Source: Rhodoblastus sp963804045
Lineage (GTDB): Bacteria; Pseudomonadota; Alphaproteobacteria; Rhizobiales; Beijerinckiaceae
DNA: 64,000 nucleotides
Reading direction: 5' to 3'
NCBI GenBank assembly: GCA_963804045.1
Contig: CAWDOR010000021.1
Coordinates: forward strand, 62,001-126,000
Part shown: positions 33,741-41,773 of the stretch, in pieces
Layout: each line of letters starts with the position of its first letter
Numbering within the stretch: the stretch's first letter is position 1
Program-made: the position numbers and the translations under genes
Notes under the pieces: model-generated
What the model saw: the letters and a program-made list of their open reading frames with translations, nothing else
What the model was told of the DNA's origin: nothing
Database searches by the model: none

Positions 33741-33762
33741 CGGCCAGTTTTCGGGATCGTGC
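33733..33762. repeat. Second copy of the AAAACCGG...TTTTCG...TGC intergenic repeat
   Basis: AAAACCGGCGGCCAGTTTTC followed by GGGATCGTGC. It aligns with the copy at 29810 and is the better conserved of the two. It overlaps the right outer arm of the nested palindrome, so the two may be parts of one repeat element. Confidence 0.6.
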
Positions 33763-33823
33763 TCTGGAACAATGCAGGACAATTCGCGCCGCGCCACAAT
33801 GGTCCAAAAGGCCAAGGATCGCC

Positions 33824-34918
33824 ATGCCGGGAGGGAAGACCGAAGCGCCCGATTGGGCCGGGTTGCTGCTGCCGGGCCTGGCGGCGGCGGAGGCGGGCGC
33901 TTTTTTCGTCCGGCAAATGGCCGAGGCCTTCGCCGCGCCCCAAGCCCCGTCCGAACCCGGTTGGGCCAGCGCCAACGAGATTGTGCTGAGCCTCGCCGCC
34001 GCGCGGCTGCGCCGTTTCGCCGAGGGGGCGGGGCGACCTGTGATCGTCTGCGCGCCTTTCGCCGTCCATGGCGCCCAGGTCGCCGATCTCGCGCCCGGCC
34101 ATAGTCTGATGCAAGTTTTGCGCGGCGCGAGGGCCCCGCTCTATCTGGTGGAATGGCTGACCACCCCGCCGGAGCGCGCCGGCCGGCGCATCGACGACCT
34201 GCTCGCCGATCTGAATGTTTTTGTCGATGAAGTCGGCGGCGTCGCCGATTTGGTCGGCCTGTGCCAGGGCGGCTGGCTGAGCCTGGTCTTTACCGCGCGC
34301 TTTCCGCAAAAGGCCGGCAAACTCGTGCTGGCCGGCGCGCCCATCGACATTGAGGCGGGCGCCTCGCCGCTGTCGGAACTGGCGCGGGCGACCTCGCTCG
34401 ATACCTTTCGCGAATTGGTGGCTCTGGGCGGCGGCCTGGCGCGCGGCGCTCAGGCCGCGCGGTTCTGGAGCCCCCTGCCCGACGATCCCGAGGGCATTCG
34501 CGCCCTGCTGCAAAGCGACCTGCCCTGCGACAGCCCGGAATTTCCGCAGCGCGCCGAGGCGTTCCGCCGCTGGCGCGATTACACACTCGACCTGCCCGGC
34601 GCCTATTATCTCGAGACCGTCGAAAATTTTTACAAGAACAATGCGCTCGCCCGAGGCGACTTCGTCGCCCTGGGCAAGAGGCTGGACCTGCGCGCGGTCA
34701 AAAATCCGCTGTTCCTGCTGGCGGCGCGCGACGACGATGTCACGGCGCCGGACCAGGCGCTTGCCTGCGCGCGAAAAGTCGCGACGCCGAAACGGGCGTT
34801 GCGCCGCCGCACGGTTGCCGGCGGCCATTTGTCGCTGCTGTTCGGCGCCCGAAATTTGCGCGGAATCTGGTCCGAAGTCGCGGCCTGGCTTCAGCGGAGT
34901 CCCGCGCAAAAAGCCTGA
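33824..34918 (+). CDS. PHA-synthase-like alpha/beta hydrolase with Cys nucleophile
   Basis: The 364-residue protein has the PhaC-type lipase-like box G-x-C-x-G in DLVGLCQGGWLSLVFTARFP, a plausible acid in LLAARDDDVTAP and a His in VAGGHLSLLFGARN. The segment DLAPGHSLMQVLRGARAPLY also matches PHA synthases. Length and layout are nearer class III PhaC or PhaC-like hydrolases than the ~580-residue class I enzyme. It may polymerise, hydrolyse or otherwise handle polyhydroxyalkanoate. No phaA, phaB, phaE or phasin gene adjoins it. ATG 33824 follows aagga. The 3' end overlaps the aminotransferase gene by 28 bases, tail to tail. Confidence 0.75.
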   Translation: MPGGKTEAPDWAGLLLPGLAAAEAGAFFVRQMAEAFAAPQAPSEPGWASANEIVLSLAAARLRRFAEGAGRPVIVCAPFAVHGAQVADLAPGHSLMQVLRGARAPLYLVEWLTTPPERAGRRIDDLLADLNVFVDEVGGVADLVGLCQGGWLSLVFTARFPQKAGKLVLAGAPIDIEAGASPLSELARATSLDTFRELVALGGGLARGAQAARFWSPLPDDPEGIRALLQSDLPCDSPEFPQRAEAFRRWRDYTLDLPGAYYLETVENFYKNNALARGDFVALGKRLDLRAVKNPLFLLAARDDDVTAPDQALACARKVATPKRALRRRTVAGGHLSLLFGARNLRGIWSEVAAWLQRSPAQKA

Positions 34919-36093
34919 ATCTTGCGACAGGCCTTTTCCAGAGCCTCATTGGAGGTGGCATAGGAGACGCGGAAATTCGGCCCCATGCCAAAGGCGGAGC
35001 CCTGCACCACCGCCACGCCCTGCTCATCGAGCAAAGCCGTGACGAAATCGACATCGCTCAGGATTTTGGCGCCGCCCGCCGAGGTCTTGCCGATCGCCTG
35101 GGCGCAGGAAGGAAAGACATAAAAGGCGCCTTCGGGACGATGCGCCTCCAGGCAAGCCGCCTGATTGAGCATGGACACCACCAGATCGCGGCGGGTCTCG
35201 AAAATCTTGCGGCTGTCGGCGATGAAATCCTGCGGCCCCTCGAGCGCTTCCACCGCCGCCCATTGGGCGATGGAGCAGGCGCCGGAGGTCTGCTGGCCCT
35301 GGATCATGTCCATGGCCTTGATCAGCTTTTCCGGCCCCGCCGCATAGCCGATGCGCCAGCCGGTCATGGCATAGGCCTTGGAGACGCCATTCATGGTCAG
35401 CGTGCGCTCGTAAAGCCCCGGCTCAACCTGGGCCGGCGTCGTATAGACGAAATCGCCATAGACCAGATGCTCATACATGTCGTCGGTCAGCACCCAGACA
35501 TGGGGATGGCGCATCAGCACCTCGGTCAGAGCCTTCAATTCGTCGCGCGTATAGGCCGCGCCCGAGGGGTTCGACGGCGAATTGAAAATCACCCATTTGG
35601 TCCGGGGCGTAATGGCTTTTTCCAGGGCTTCGGGCTGGAGCTTGTAGGCCTGCTCGGCCGAGGTCTCGACAATCACCGCATTGCCGCCGCACAGCGCGAC
35701 GATCTCGGGATAGGACACCCAATAGGGCGCGGAGACGATCACCTCGTCGCCGGGATTGAGGCTGGCCATCAGCGCGTTGAACAGCACCTGCTTGCCGCCG
35801 GTGCCGACGATGACCTGGCTCGGCTTGTAGTCCAGCCCGTTCTCGCGCCTGAATTTCTTGGCTATGGCCTCGCGCAGCGGCGCTATGCCGGCCACCGGCC
35901 CGTATTTGGTCTCGCCGCGCTGGATCGCGGCGATGGCCGCCGCCTTGATATGATCGGGCGTGTCGAAATCCGGCTCGCCGACCGACAGGCTGATGATTTC
36001 GCGGCCCTGGCCACGCAATTCCCGCGCCTTTTGCGTGACCGCGATGGTGGCCGAGGGTTTTACGCGGGAGAGGGCGTCGGCGAGAAAGGCCAT
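34891..36093 (-). CDS. aatA: Aspartate aminotransferase, class I/II PLP-dependent
   Basis: Exchanges amino groups between aspartate/glutamate and 2-oxo acids. The 400-residue protein has the fold-type I features SLSVGEPDFDTPDHIK, GGKQVLFNALMASL, INSPSNPSGA-like FNSPSNPSGAAYTRDEL, LTDDMYEHLVYGDF and the PLP lysine region TMNGVSKAYAMTGWRIGY. The rhizobial AatA subgroup is the best match, and aspartate specificity is inferred from it. The length is standard. It stands alone, convergent with the PHA-synthase-like gene. Confidence 0.94.
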   Translation of the reverse strand: MAFLADALSRVKPSATIAVTQKARELRGQGREIISLSVGEPDFDTPDHIKAAAIAAIQRGETKYGPVAGIAPLREAIAKKFRRENGLDYKPSQVIVGTGGKQVLFNALMASLNPGDEVIVSAPYWVSYPEIVALCGGNAVIVETSAEQAYKLQPEALEKAITPRTKWVIFNSPSNPSGAAYTRDELKALTEVLMRHPHVWVLTDDMYEHLVYGDFVYTTPAQVEPGLYERTLTMNGVSKAYAMTGWRIGYAAGPEKLIKAMDMIQGQQTSGACSIAQWAAVEALEGPQDFIADSRKIFETRRDLVVSMLNQAACLEAHRPEGAFYVFPSCAQAIGKTSAGGAKILSDVDFVTALLDEQGVAVVQGSAFGMGPNFRVSYATSNEALEKACRKIQAFCAGLR

Positions 36094-36209
36094 TTGGGAG
36101 TCCTTGCGCTGAATTTTGCCGGAAAATAGCGTCCGCCGCGCGAAAAGAAAGCCGGAACTTCGGGCAAGCGGTCACGCCCGGCGCAAGTTTCGCGTGTTAT
36201 GGCGGCAAG

Positions 36210-36485
36210 ATGCTGTTTCGACTGAATCTTGCGTTAATCCTGGCTGTTCTCGTCAGCCTGGCGCTGCTGCCCAGGCCGGGGGCGCCTTCAGTCATTGTCA
36301 TACCGCGCCCCTTCGGCGCCGACGCCGCCGCAATCGTCGCGCAAGCTCAGGGTGTTGTGCTGCGCAGCGGACATGGAGGCGCGATTCTCGCCCATGGCGA
36401 CGACCCGCATTTCGTCGCCGGCCTCTATGCCAATGGCGCGCTGATCGTTCTGGACGGCGGGTTTCTTGAGGGATGTGCGCCGTAA
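36210..36485 (+). CDS. Small hypothetical membrane-anchored protein
   Basis: The 91-residue frame begins with a hydrophobic helix (LFRLNLALILAVLVSLALLP), then a region with IIVxGG-like small-residue patterns (AAAIVAQAQGVVLRSGHGGA, LYANGALIVLDGGFLEGC). It ends 18 bases before the chemoreceptor gene, which has its own ggaggt site, so the two may be co-transcribed. I do not recognise the family. Coding is supported by the signal-like N-terminus and position, not by homology. Confidence 0.55.
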   Translation: MLFRLNLALILAVLVSLALLPRPGAPSVIVIPRPFGADAAAIVAQAQGVVLRSGHGGAILAHGDDPHFVAGLYANGALIVLDGGFLEGCAP

Positions 36486-36503
36486 AGCGGCGCTGGAGGT
36501 CAA

Positions 36504-37958
36504 ATGAATAATCTGGACCGTCTGCGCGCCGGCTTCGCCCCGGCGATGATTGGCGTCATCGCCTTCTCCGCGGCTCTGGTGGTTCTGGCCGCCCTGCTGC
36601 TGATGGACGGCGGCTGGGTTTTGGCTGTAGCCTCCCTGGCGGTCGCCGGTGGCTCCGCAGCCATGTGGCGCGCCGATCCCACCGGCGCATCGACGCGCAT
36701 CGTGACTTCGGCGGCGCTCGCCGCGCAGGTGGCCATGCTGGTCTACGCCTTCGCCGGCCACGCCTTCCAGATCGACATGCACATGTATTTCTTCGCCGCC
36801 CTGGCCATTTCCGCCGGCTGGGTCGACGAAAAGGCGGTGCTCGCCAATGCCGCGACGGTCGCCCTGCATCACATCGTTCTCAATTTCCTCCTGCCCTTTG
36901 CGGTCTTCCCCGAAACCGCCTCCGACCTGCCGCGCCTGGCGATTCACGCGGTGATTCTGGTCGCCCAGGCCATAGCGCTGTGCTGGCTCGCGCTCCGCCT
37001 CCAGCAGGCGTTCGACGTCGCGGACAAGGCGCGCGCCAAGGCCGAGGAAGCCAGCCGCGCCGCCTCGGAACTGGCGGCCAGCCAGAGCCGGCGCGCCGAA
37101 GACGAGAGCGGGCGTCGCGGCGACATCCAGCGGGCGGTCGCCGGCTTCCGCAATGAAGTCGCCAGCCTGATCGACGCGTTGCGCGATCAGGCGCGGCAAA
37201 TGGCGAAAAACACCAATTCGCTCAACGCGCTCTCCGCCTCCGCCGCCCAGGACGCGGCCCAGGCCGCTGAAAACGCCTCGGATTCCTCCGGCTCGATTGG
37301 CGCGGTCGCCGCCGCGACCGAGCAATTGTCCCAGTCGGTTTCGGAAATTCACGGCCAGATCGGCGGCATGAAAGCGATCATCGACAAGGTGCATGAGGCG
37401 GCGGGCGCCGCGCAATCCAATGTCGGCGACTTGATGGAAGAGGCGAACCGCATTTCCGACGTGGTGACCATCATTCAGGACATCGCTGGCCAGACCAATC
37501 TTCTGGCGCTCAACGCGACGATCGAGGCGGCCCGAGCCGGCGATATGGGCAAGGGTTTTGCCGTCGTCGCCGGCGAAGTGAAGGTTCTCGCCGATCAGAC
37601 CGCCAAGGCCACCAGCGATATTTCCAGCCGCATCGCCGCGATCAGCGCCTCGACGCGCTCGACCGTCGGCGCCATGGAGGACATCGCCCGCAATATTGAC
37701 GACGCCGCCCAATATGCCGGGGCCATCGTCTCCTCCATCGATCAGCAGCGCGTCGCCACCAGCGAAATCGCCTCCAACGTCTCGCAAGTCGCCGGCTCCA
37801 CCCGCAAGGCCGCCGAAATGTCCCGACGTTCAAGCGAGACGGCGCGCTCCACCGATCAATCCTCGACGAGCGCCGTCCAGGCCGCCAACAGCGTCGAATC
37901 CGCCGCCGACGGTCTGGCGAAAACCATCGAATCCTTCTTGCGTGGGCTGGCGGCCTGA
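36504..37958 (+). CDS. Methyl-accepting chemotaxis protein with a multi-pass membrane N-terminus
   Basis: The 484-residue protein has about five or six membrane segments in residues 1-170 instead of a periplasmic sensor domain, including HMYFFAALAISAGWV and HHIVLNFLLPFAVF. A coiled coil (KAKAEEASRAASELAASQSR) follows, then a full signalling domain with the hairpin tip IIQDIAGQTNLLALNATIEA and ARAGDMGKGFAVVAGEVK. It probably senses a membrane-linked signal such as redox or energy state, or a small ligand within the membrane. No che genes adjoin it. Confidence 0.92.
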   Translation: MNNLDRLRAGFAPAMIGVIAFSAALVVLAALLLMDGGWVLAVASLAVAGGSAAMWRADPTGASTRIVTSAALAAQVAMLVYAFAGHAFQIDMHMYFFAALAISAGWVDEKAVLANAATVALHHIVLNFLLPFAVFPETASDLPRLAIHAVILVAQAIALCWLALRLQQAFDVADKARAKAEEASRAASELAASQSRRAEDESGRRGDIQRAVAGFRNEVASLIDALRDQARQMAKNTNSLNALSASAAQDAAQAAENASDSSGSIGAVAAATEQLSQSVSEIHGQIGGMKAIIDKVHEAAGAAQSNVGDLMEEANRISDVVTIIQDIAGQTNLLALNATIEAARAGDMGKGFAVVAGEVKVLADQTAKATSDISSRIAAISASTRSTVGAMEDIARNIDDAAQYAGAIVSSIDQQRVATSEIASNVSQVAGSTRKAAEMSRRSSETARSTDQSSTSAVQAANSVESAADGLAKTIESFLRGLAA

Positions 37959-37963
37959 GCCGT

Positions 37964-38314
37964 TTACATCGCCGTCGCCCTGGGGATATTGGTCGGGTCG
38001 AGCACGCCATAGGGCGATGCCGGCGGTTCGGCAGGCTCGACCGGCGGGGGGGCCGGCGGCGCAGGCGGCGCCGTGGCGACTTCGGGCGCGGGTTGGGACG
38101 CGGGTTGGGGCGCGGGTTGGCGCGCCTCAGCCGCCGGCTTCGGCTTGACCGCACCATGGACAATGCCCAATTTGACCGCCTCCGCCCTGTCCATGCAGAC
38201 ATGTTTGGAAACGCGGAAGATTTGGCCCGTCGGACAGGGCGCCGCCGGAGCCGCTGAAGCCGCGCCATAAAGCGCCAGAACGGCGGAAGGCAAGAGAAGC
38301 CGCATCTTGTTCAT
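37964..38314 (-). CDS. Exported Pro/Ala-rich protein of unknown function
   Basis: The 116-residue protein has a signal peptide (RLLLPSAVLALYGAASAAPA), then a small conserved-looking cysteine segment, CPTGQIFRVSKHVCMDRAEA. The rest is low-complexity Pro/Ala/Glu sequence built on tandem 12-bp repeats near 38080-38120, ending SPYGVLDPTNIPRATAM. The first half resembles short hypothetical proteins of Hyphomicrobiales. It lies tail to tail with the chemoreceptor gene, five bases apart. Confidence 0.65.
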   Translation of the reverse strand: MNKMRLLLPSAVLALYGAASAAPAAPCPTGQIFRVSKHVCMDRAEAVKLGIVHGAVKPKPAAEARQPAPQPASQPAPEVATAPPAPPAPPPVEPAEPPASPYGVLDPTNIPRATAM

Positions 38315-38443
38315 GCCGCTGTCGTAATCGGCGATTGCGGCATTGATTCAGCCAAATTGCGGCAGGCCAGCCCGCCCACTCTTGCCTTTTGCGCCCGCGC
38401 GCCCCATAGCCAGACAAAATTTCTCCAGAACGGGCCATGGACC

Positions 38444-39541
38444 ATGGGTTTCAAATGCGGCATCGTCGGCCTGCCGAACGTTGGCAAATCGACGCTTTTC
38501 AACGCTCTGACGCAGACGGCGGCGGCTCAGGCCGCCAATTATCCCTTCTGCACCATCGAGCCCAATGTCGGCGACGTCGCCGTGCCCGACCCGCGCCTCG
38601 AGGTCCTGACCAGGATCGCCGGCTCCAAGGAAATCATCCCGACGCGCCTGACCTTCGTCGATATCGCCGGCCTGGTGCGCGGCGCCTCCAAGGGCGAGGG
38701 CCTCGGCAACCAGTTCCTGGCCAATATCCGCGAATGCGACGCCATCGCCCATGTGGTGCGCTGTTTCGTCGATGGCGACATCACCCATGTCGATGGCGAG
38801 GTCGATCCCATCCGCGACATTGACACGATCGAGACCGAGCTGATGCTGGCCGATCTCGACTCGCTGGAAAAGCGCGTCGGCAATCTCGAGAAAAAAGCCA
38901 AGGGCGGCGACAAGGACTCCAAGGAACAGCTCGATCTGGTCAACCGCTGCCTCGTGCTGCTGCGCGAAGGCAAGCCGGCGCGCCTGGTCGAGCGGGCGCC
39001 CGAGGAGCGCAAGAGCTTCGCCATGCTCGGCCTGCTGTCCTCCAAGCCCGTCCTTTACGTCTGCAATGTCGAGGAAGCCTCCGCCGACAAGGGCAATGAA
39101 TATTCGCAACGGGTTTTCGCCCGCGCCGCCGAGGAAGGCGAAGTCGCCGTGGTGGTTTCCGCCCAGATCGAGAGCGAAATCGCGGTCATGCCCGCCGCCG
39201 AGCAGAAGGATTTCCTCGAGGCCGTGGGCCTCGAGGAGCCCGGCCTCAACCGCGTGATCCGCGCCGGCTATGGCCTGCTGCATCTGATCACCTATTTCAC
39301 CGTCGGCCCCAAGGAGGCCCGCGCCTGGACCATCGAAAAGGGCACCAAGGGTCCGGCGGCGGCGGGCGTGATCCACTCCGATTTCGAAAAAGGCTTTATT
39401 CGCGCCGAAACCATCGCCTATGAGGATTATGTCGCGCATAAGGGCGAGGCGGGCGCCCGCGAGGCCGGCAAGTTCCGGCTGGAAGGCAAGGACTATGTCG
39501 TCGCCGACGGCGACGTGCTGCATTTCCGCTTCGCCAATTAA
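38444..39541 (+). CDS. ychF: Redox-regulated P-loop ATPase YchF (OLA1 family)
   Basis: A ribosome-associated TRAFAC ATPase linked to stress responses. The 365-residue protein has the P-loop GIVGLPNVGKSTLFNAL at the N-terminus, TRLTFVDIAGLVRGASKGEG, and a C-terminal TGS-like domain (LLHLITYFTVGPKEARAWTI, GFIRAETIAYEDYV). ATG 38444 gives the canonical MGFKCGIVGLPN start; the frame is open further upstream with an implausible leader. It converges on and overlaps rsmE by four bases. Confidence 0.98.
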   Translation: MGFKCGIVGLPNVGKSTLFNALTQTAAAQAANYPFCTIEPNVGDVAVPDPRLEVLTRIAGSKEIIPTRLTFVDIAGLVRGASKGEGLGNQFLANIRECDAIAHVVRCFVDGDITHVDGEVDPIRDIDTIETELMLADLDSLEKRVGNLEKKAKGGDKDSKEQLDLVNRCLVLLREGKPARLVERAPEERKSFAMLGLLSSKPVLYVCNVEEASADKGNEYSQRVFARAAEEGEVAVVVSAQIESEIAVMPAAEQKDFLEAVGLEEPGLNRVIRAGYGLLHLITYFTVGPKEARAWTIEKGTKGPAAAGVIHSDFEKGFIRAETIAYEDYVAHKGEAGAREAGKFRLEGKDYVVADGDVLHFRFAN

Positions 39542-40287
39542 ACCCCGCGAAAATCGCCTAAAGCCGCCTGAACCAGCGCCAGCGCCGCCACGGCCGCCGT
39601 GTCGGCGCGCAGCACGCGCGGCCCCAGCGATATCAGCGCGACCGGCTTGATGTCGCGCAAGCGTGCGCGCTCAGCCTCATCGAAACCGCCTTCCGGGCCG
39701 ATCAGCACCGCGAATTTCTGGAAATCCGCGCCGGCTTCGCGCAGGGCGGCGACGGGATCGGCGACGTCCGCCGCCTCGTCGCAGAAAATCAGCAGCCGAT
39801 CCGCTGGCCAGCCATCCAGAACCTTTTCCAGCTTTTCCTCGGGCATTATTTCAGCCAGCGCAATAATCCCGCATTGTTCGGCGGCTTCTATGGCGTTGGC
39901 GCGCAGCCTGTCGAGATTGATCCGGCTGGCCTGGGTGCGCCGCGTCAGCACCGGGCGCAGCCGCCGCGCGCCCATTTCCACCGCTTTTTGCGCCATATAA
40001 TCGAGCCGCGCGTGTTTCAGCGGCGCGAAGAGATAATCGAGATCGGGCAGACTGTCCTGCGGCCGGGTCTGGCTCTCGACGCTCAGCGCCGCCGATTTTT
40101 TCCCCGCCTGCACGGCGGCGCGCCATTCGCCGTCGCGGCCGTTGAACGCCAGCAGCCGCGCGCCGTCGGAAAGGCGCAAGACATTGAGCAGATAATTGGC
40201 CTGTTCGCGGCTGAGTTCGACTCGCGCGCCTTCGGACAGCGGCGCATCGACATGAAGGCGGCAGGAGGTGAAATCGAGGCGGGTCAT
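39538..40287 (-). CDS. rsmE: 16S rRNA (uracil1498-N3)-methyltransferase
   Basis: A SPOUT-family enzyme that methylates U1498 of 16S rRNA. The 249-residue protein has an N-terminal PUA-like domain (ANYLLNVLRLSDGARLLAFN, then GRDGEW), KAVEMGARRLRPVLTRRTQ, and the knotted C-terminal SAM site AVLIGPEGGFDEAERARL with LGPRVLRADTAAVAALALVQ. It begins inside the stop of the DsbD-N-like gene (ATGA), so the two are coupled. Confidence 0.96.
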   Translation of the reverse strand: MTRLDFTSCRLHVDAPLSEGARVELSREQANYLLNVLRLSDGARLLAFNGRDGEWRAAVQAGKKSAALSVESQTRPQDSLPDLDYLFAPLKHARLDYMAQKAVEMGARRLRPVLTRRTQASRINLDRLRANAIEAAEQCGIIALAEIMPEEKLEKVLDGWPADRLLIFCDEAADVADPVAALREAGADFQKFAVLIGPEGGFDEAERARLRDIKPVALISLGPRVLRADTAAVAALALVQAALGDFRGV

Positions 40288-41054
40288 TTCAGGCTCAAAA
40301 GAAAGTCCAGGGGATGCTCGCCGGTCAGGGTCAGGCGCAGCGGCTTTTCCGGCAAGTCCTGCTTGGCCGGATGTTCGGCCAACGTCAGCTCAAAACCCTC
40401 GCCGTCGCGACGGCTCTCGACAAAAAAACCTTCGGGCGCTTCGACCAGCAGATCGGCGCCCGGCGCCGCCAGAGACAGCCGCCAGAGTTTCTTGCCGTCG
40501 CGCGCCGGCGCCGGCGCAAGCCGCGCGAATTTTTCGGTCTCGGCGGCGTCGAGCCGGCGCGGGATTTTGGCCAAGGCCTCGGCGAAACCCGGCGCAGCCG
40601 AACCGGCGGCGGGCAGGTCGAGCTTCAGCGTTTCATGAATCGGCAGGCAAAGTTTTTCGCAGACGGCGTAATCGACGCTCAGCGCCAGGCCGATGGGCTT
40701 GGACGGATCCTTGGCGGTCAGGCGCAGCGGCAGGATGACGTCATGCGTATAGCCGAACACCTGCGCGCCCGCCTCCTCCAGGCGTTGTGGCTGGGGAAAC
40801 AGCGCTTCGGCGCCGGCGAGATTTTGCGACGCGGAAAAATCGAATGTCGGGGCGACGCCAGCCTCGCCGGGATCGCGCCAATAGGTCATGGCGCCAGCCG
40901 AAAGTTCGATGCGCAGCCCGGCGAAACGCGCCCCCTGCGCCTCGCCGCCGTCGATCAGCTCGGCCTTGGCCGAAGGCGCTGCCGCCGCAGGCGCCGAACA
41001 CAAGAGGCAGCTAAGAAACAAGATGATTTTGGGGGCTTTTATTTGCGCGGCCAT
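40284..41054 (-). CDS. Exported DsbD N-terminal-domain-like protein
   Basis: The 256-residue protein has a signal peptide (KIILFLSCLLCSAPAAAA) and an immunoglobulin-like domain related to the periplasmic alpha domain of DsbD. It shows a C-x3-C pair in DYAVCEKLCLPIHETLKL and the context GAMTYWRDPGEAGVAP. The membrane and thioredoxin domains of full DsbD are absent. It may pass electrons to, or take them from, a separate DsbD/CcdA-like protein. It is the first gene of a pair with rsmE. Three tandem hairpin repeats lie just upstream. Confidence 0.85.
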   Translation of the reverse strand: MAAQIKAPKIILFLSCLLCSAPAAAAPSAKAELIDGGEAQGARFAGLRIELSAGAMTYWRDPGEAGVAPTFDFSASQNLAGAEALFPQPQRLEEAGAQVFGYTHDVILPLRLTAKDPSKPIGLALSVDYAVCEKLCLPIHETLKLDLPAAGSAAPGFAEALAKIPRRLDAAETEKFARLAPAPARDGKKLWRLSLAAPGADLLVEAPEGFFVESRRDGEGFELTLAEHPAKQDLPEKPLRLTLTGEHPLDFLLSLK

Positions 41055-41079
41055 CCTTTAGCATATCCACGGGCGCAGA

Positions 41080-41163
41080 AGCCGCCAGGCGGCTCTTGAA
41101 TTGACAGGAAGAGCCGCGAGGCGGCTCTTGAATCTACGGAAAGAGCCGAGAGGCGGCTCAGGG
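41080..41163. repeat. Three tandem 32-bp units, each with a GAGCCG/CGGCTC hairpin
   Basis: GGCGGCTC recurs at 41088, 41120 and 41152, exactly 32 bases apart, each time preceded by its inverted partner: 41080-41086, 41111-41117 and 41143-41148. The spacers are similar (CTTGAATTGACAGGAA and CTTGAATCTACGGAAA). The array fills the gap between the divergent dsbD-N-like and yqgE genes, next to the yqgE start. Confidence 0.88.
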
Positions 41164-41172
41164 ATTGAACAA

Positions 41173-41769
41173 GTGACTGGAACGGGCGGCAAATCTTTTC
41201 TCGACGGACAGTGCCTGGTGGCCATGCCCAGCCTGCAGGACCAGTTTTTCGCCCGCGCCGTGGTCTATATTTGCGCCCATTCCGACGAAGGCGCCATGGG
41301 GCTCATCCTCAATCATCCCTCGCCCGGCGTCAATTTTGTTGATCTGTTGCTGCAGCTCAAGGTCATCGACAAGCCCGGCCATTCAAAGCTCCCGCCCGAA
41401 CGCGAGGTGATGCGCGTGCTCAATGGCGGGCCGGTGGAGACCACGCGCGGCTTCGTCCTGCATTCCGCCGATTATTCCGGCGGAGAAGCCACGCTGCGCA
41501 TCGACGAACACATCCGGCTGACGGCGACGCTCGACATTTTGCGCGCCATGGCGGCGAACCGGGGGCCGCGCGACGCGGTGCTGGCGCTGGGCTATTCCGG
41601 CTGGTCGGCGGGACAATTGGAGCAGGAAATCCTCGCCAATAGCTGGATGATCTGCCCGGCCGACGATTTTCTGCTGTTCGCCCCCGATCACGAAGCGAAA
41701 TATGAACGCGCCCTGCATGCGATCGGCGTCAATCTGGCGTTTCTGTCGGATCAGGCCGGACACGCCTGA
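41173..41769 (+). CDS. YqgE/AlgH family protein (UPF0301)
   Basis: The 198-residue protein has the family core FLDGQCLVAMPSLQDQFFAR, AVVYICAHSDEGAMGLILNH, VLNGGPVETTRGFVLHS, ALGYSGWSAGQLEQEI and NSWMICPADDFLLF. Its function is not settled. The GTG at 41173 gives the normal N-terminus. A TTG at 41101 would add 24 residues encoded by the hairpin repeats and is less likely. It is convergent with the hydroxyacyl-CoA dehydrogenase gene, four bases apart. Confidence 0.93.
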   Translation: MTGTGGKSFLDGQCLVAMPSLQDQFFARAVVYICAHSDEGAMGLILNHPSPGVNFVDLLLQLKVIDKPGHSKLPPEREVMRVLNGGPVETTRGFVLHSADYSGGEATLRIDEHIRLTATLDILRAMAANRGPRDAVLALGYSGWSAGQLEQEILANSWMICPADDFLLFAPDHEAKYERALHAIGVNLAFLSDQAGHA

Positions 41770-41773
41770 AACT

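Noticed and set aside
41080..41163. CRISPR array
   Set aside because: Only three units with near-identical spacers and a fixed 32-base period; there is no repeat-spacer structure and there are no cas genes.
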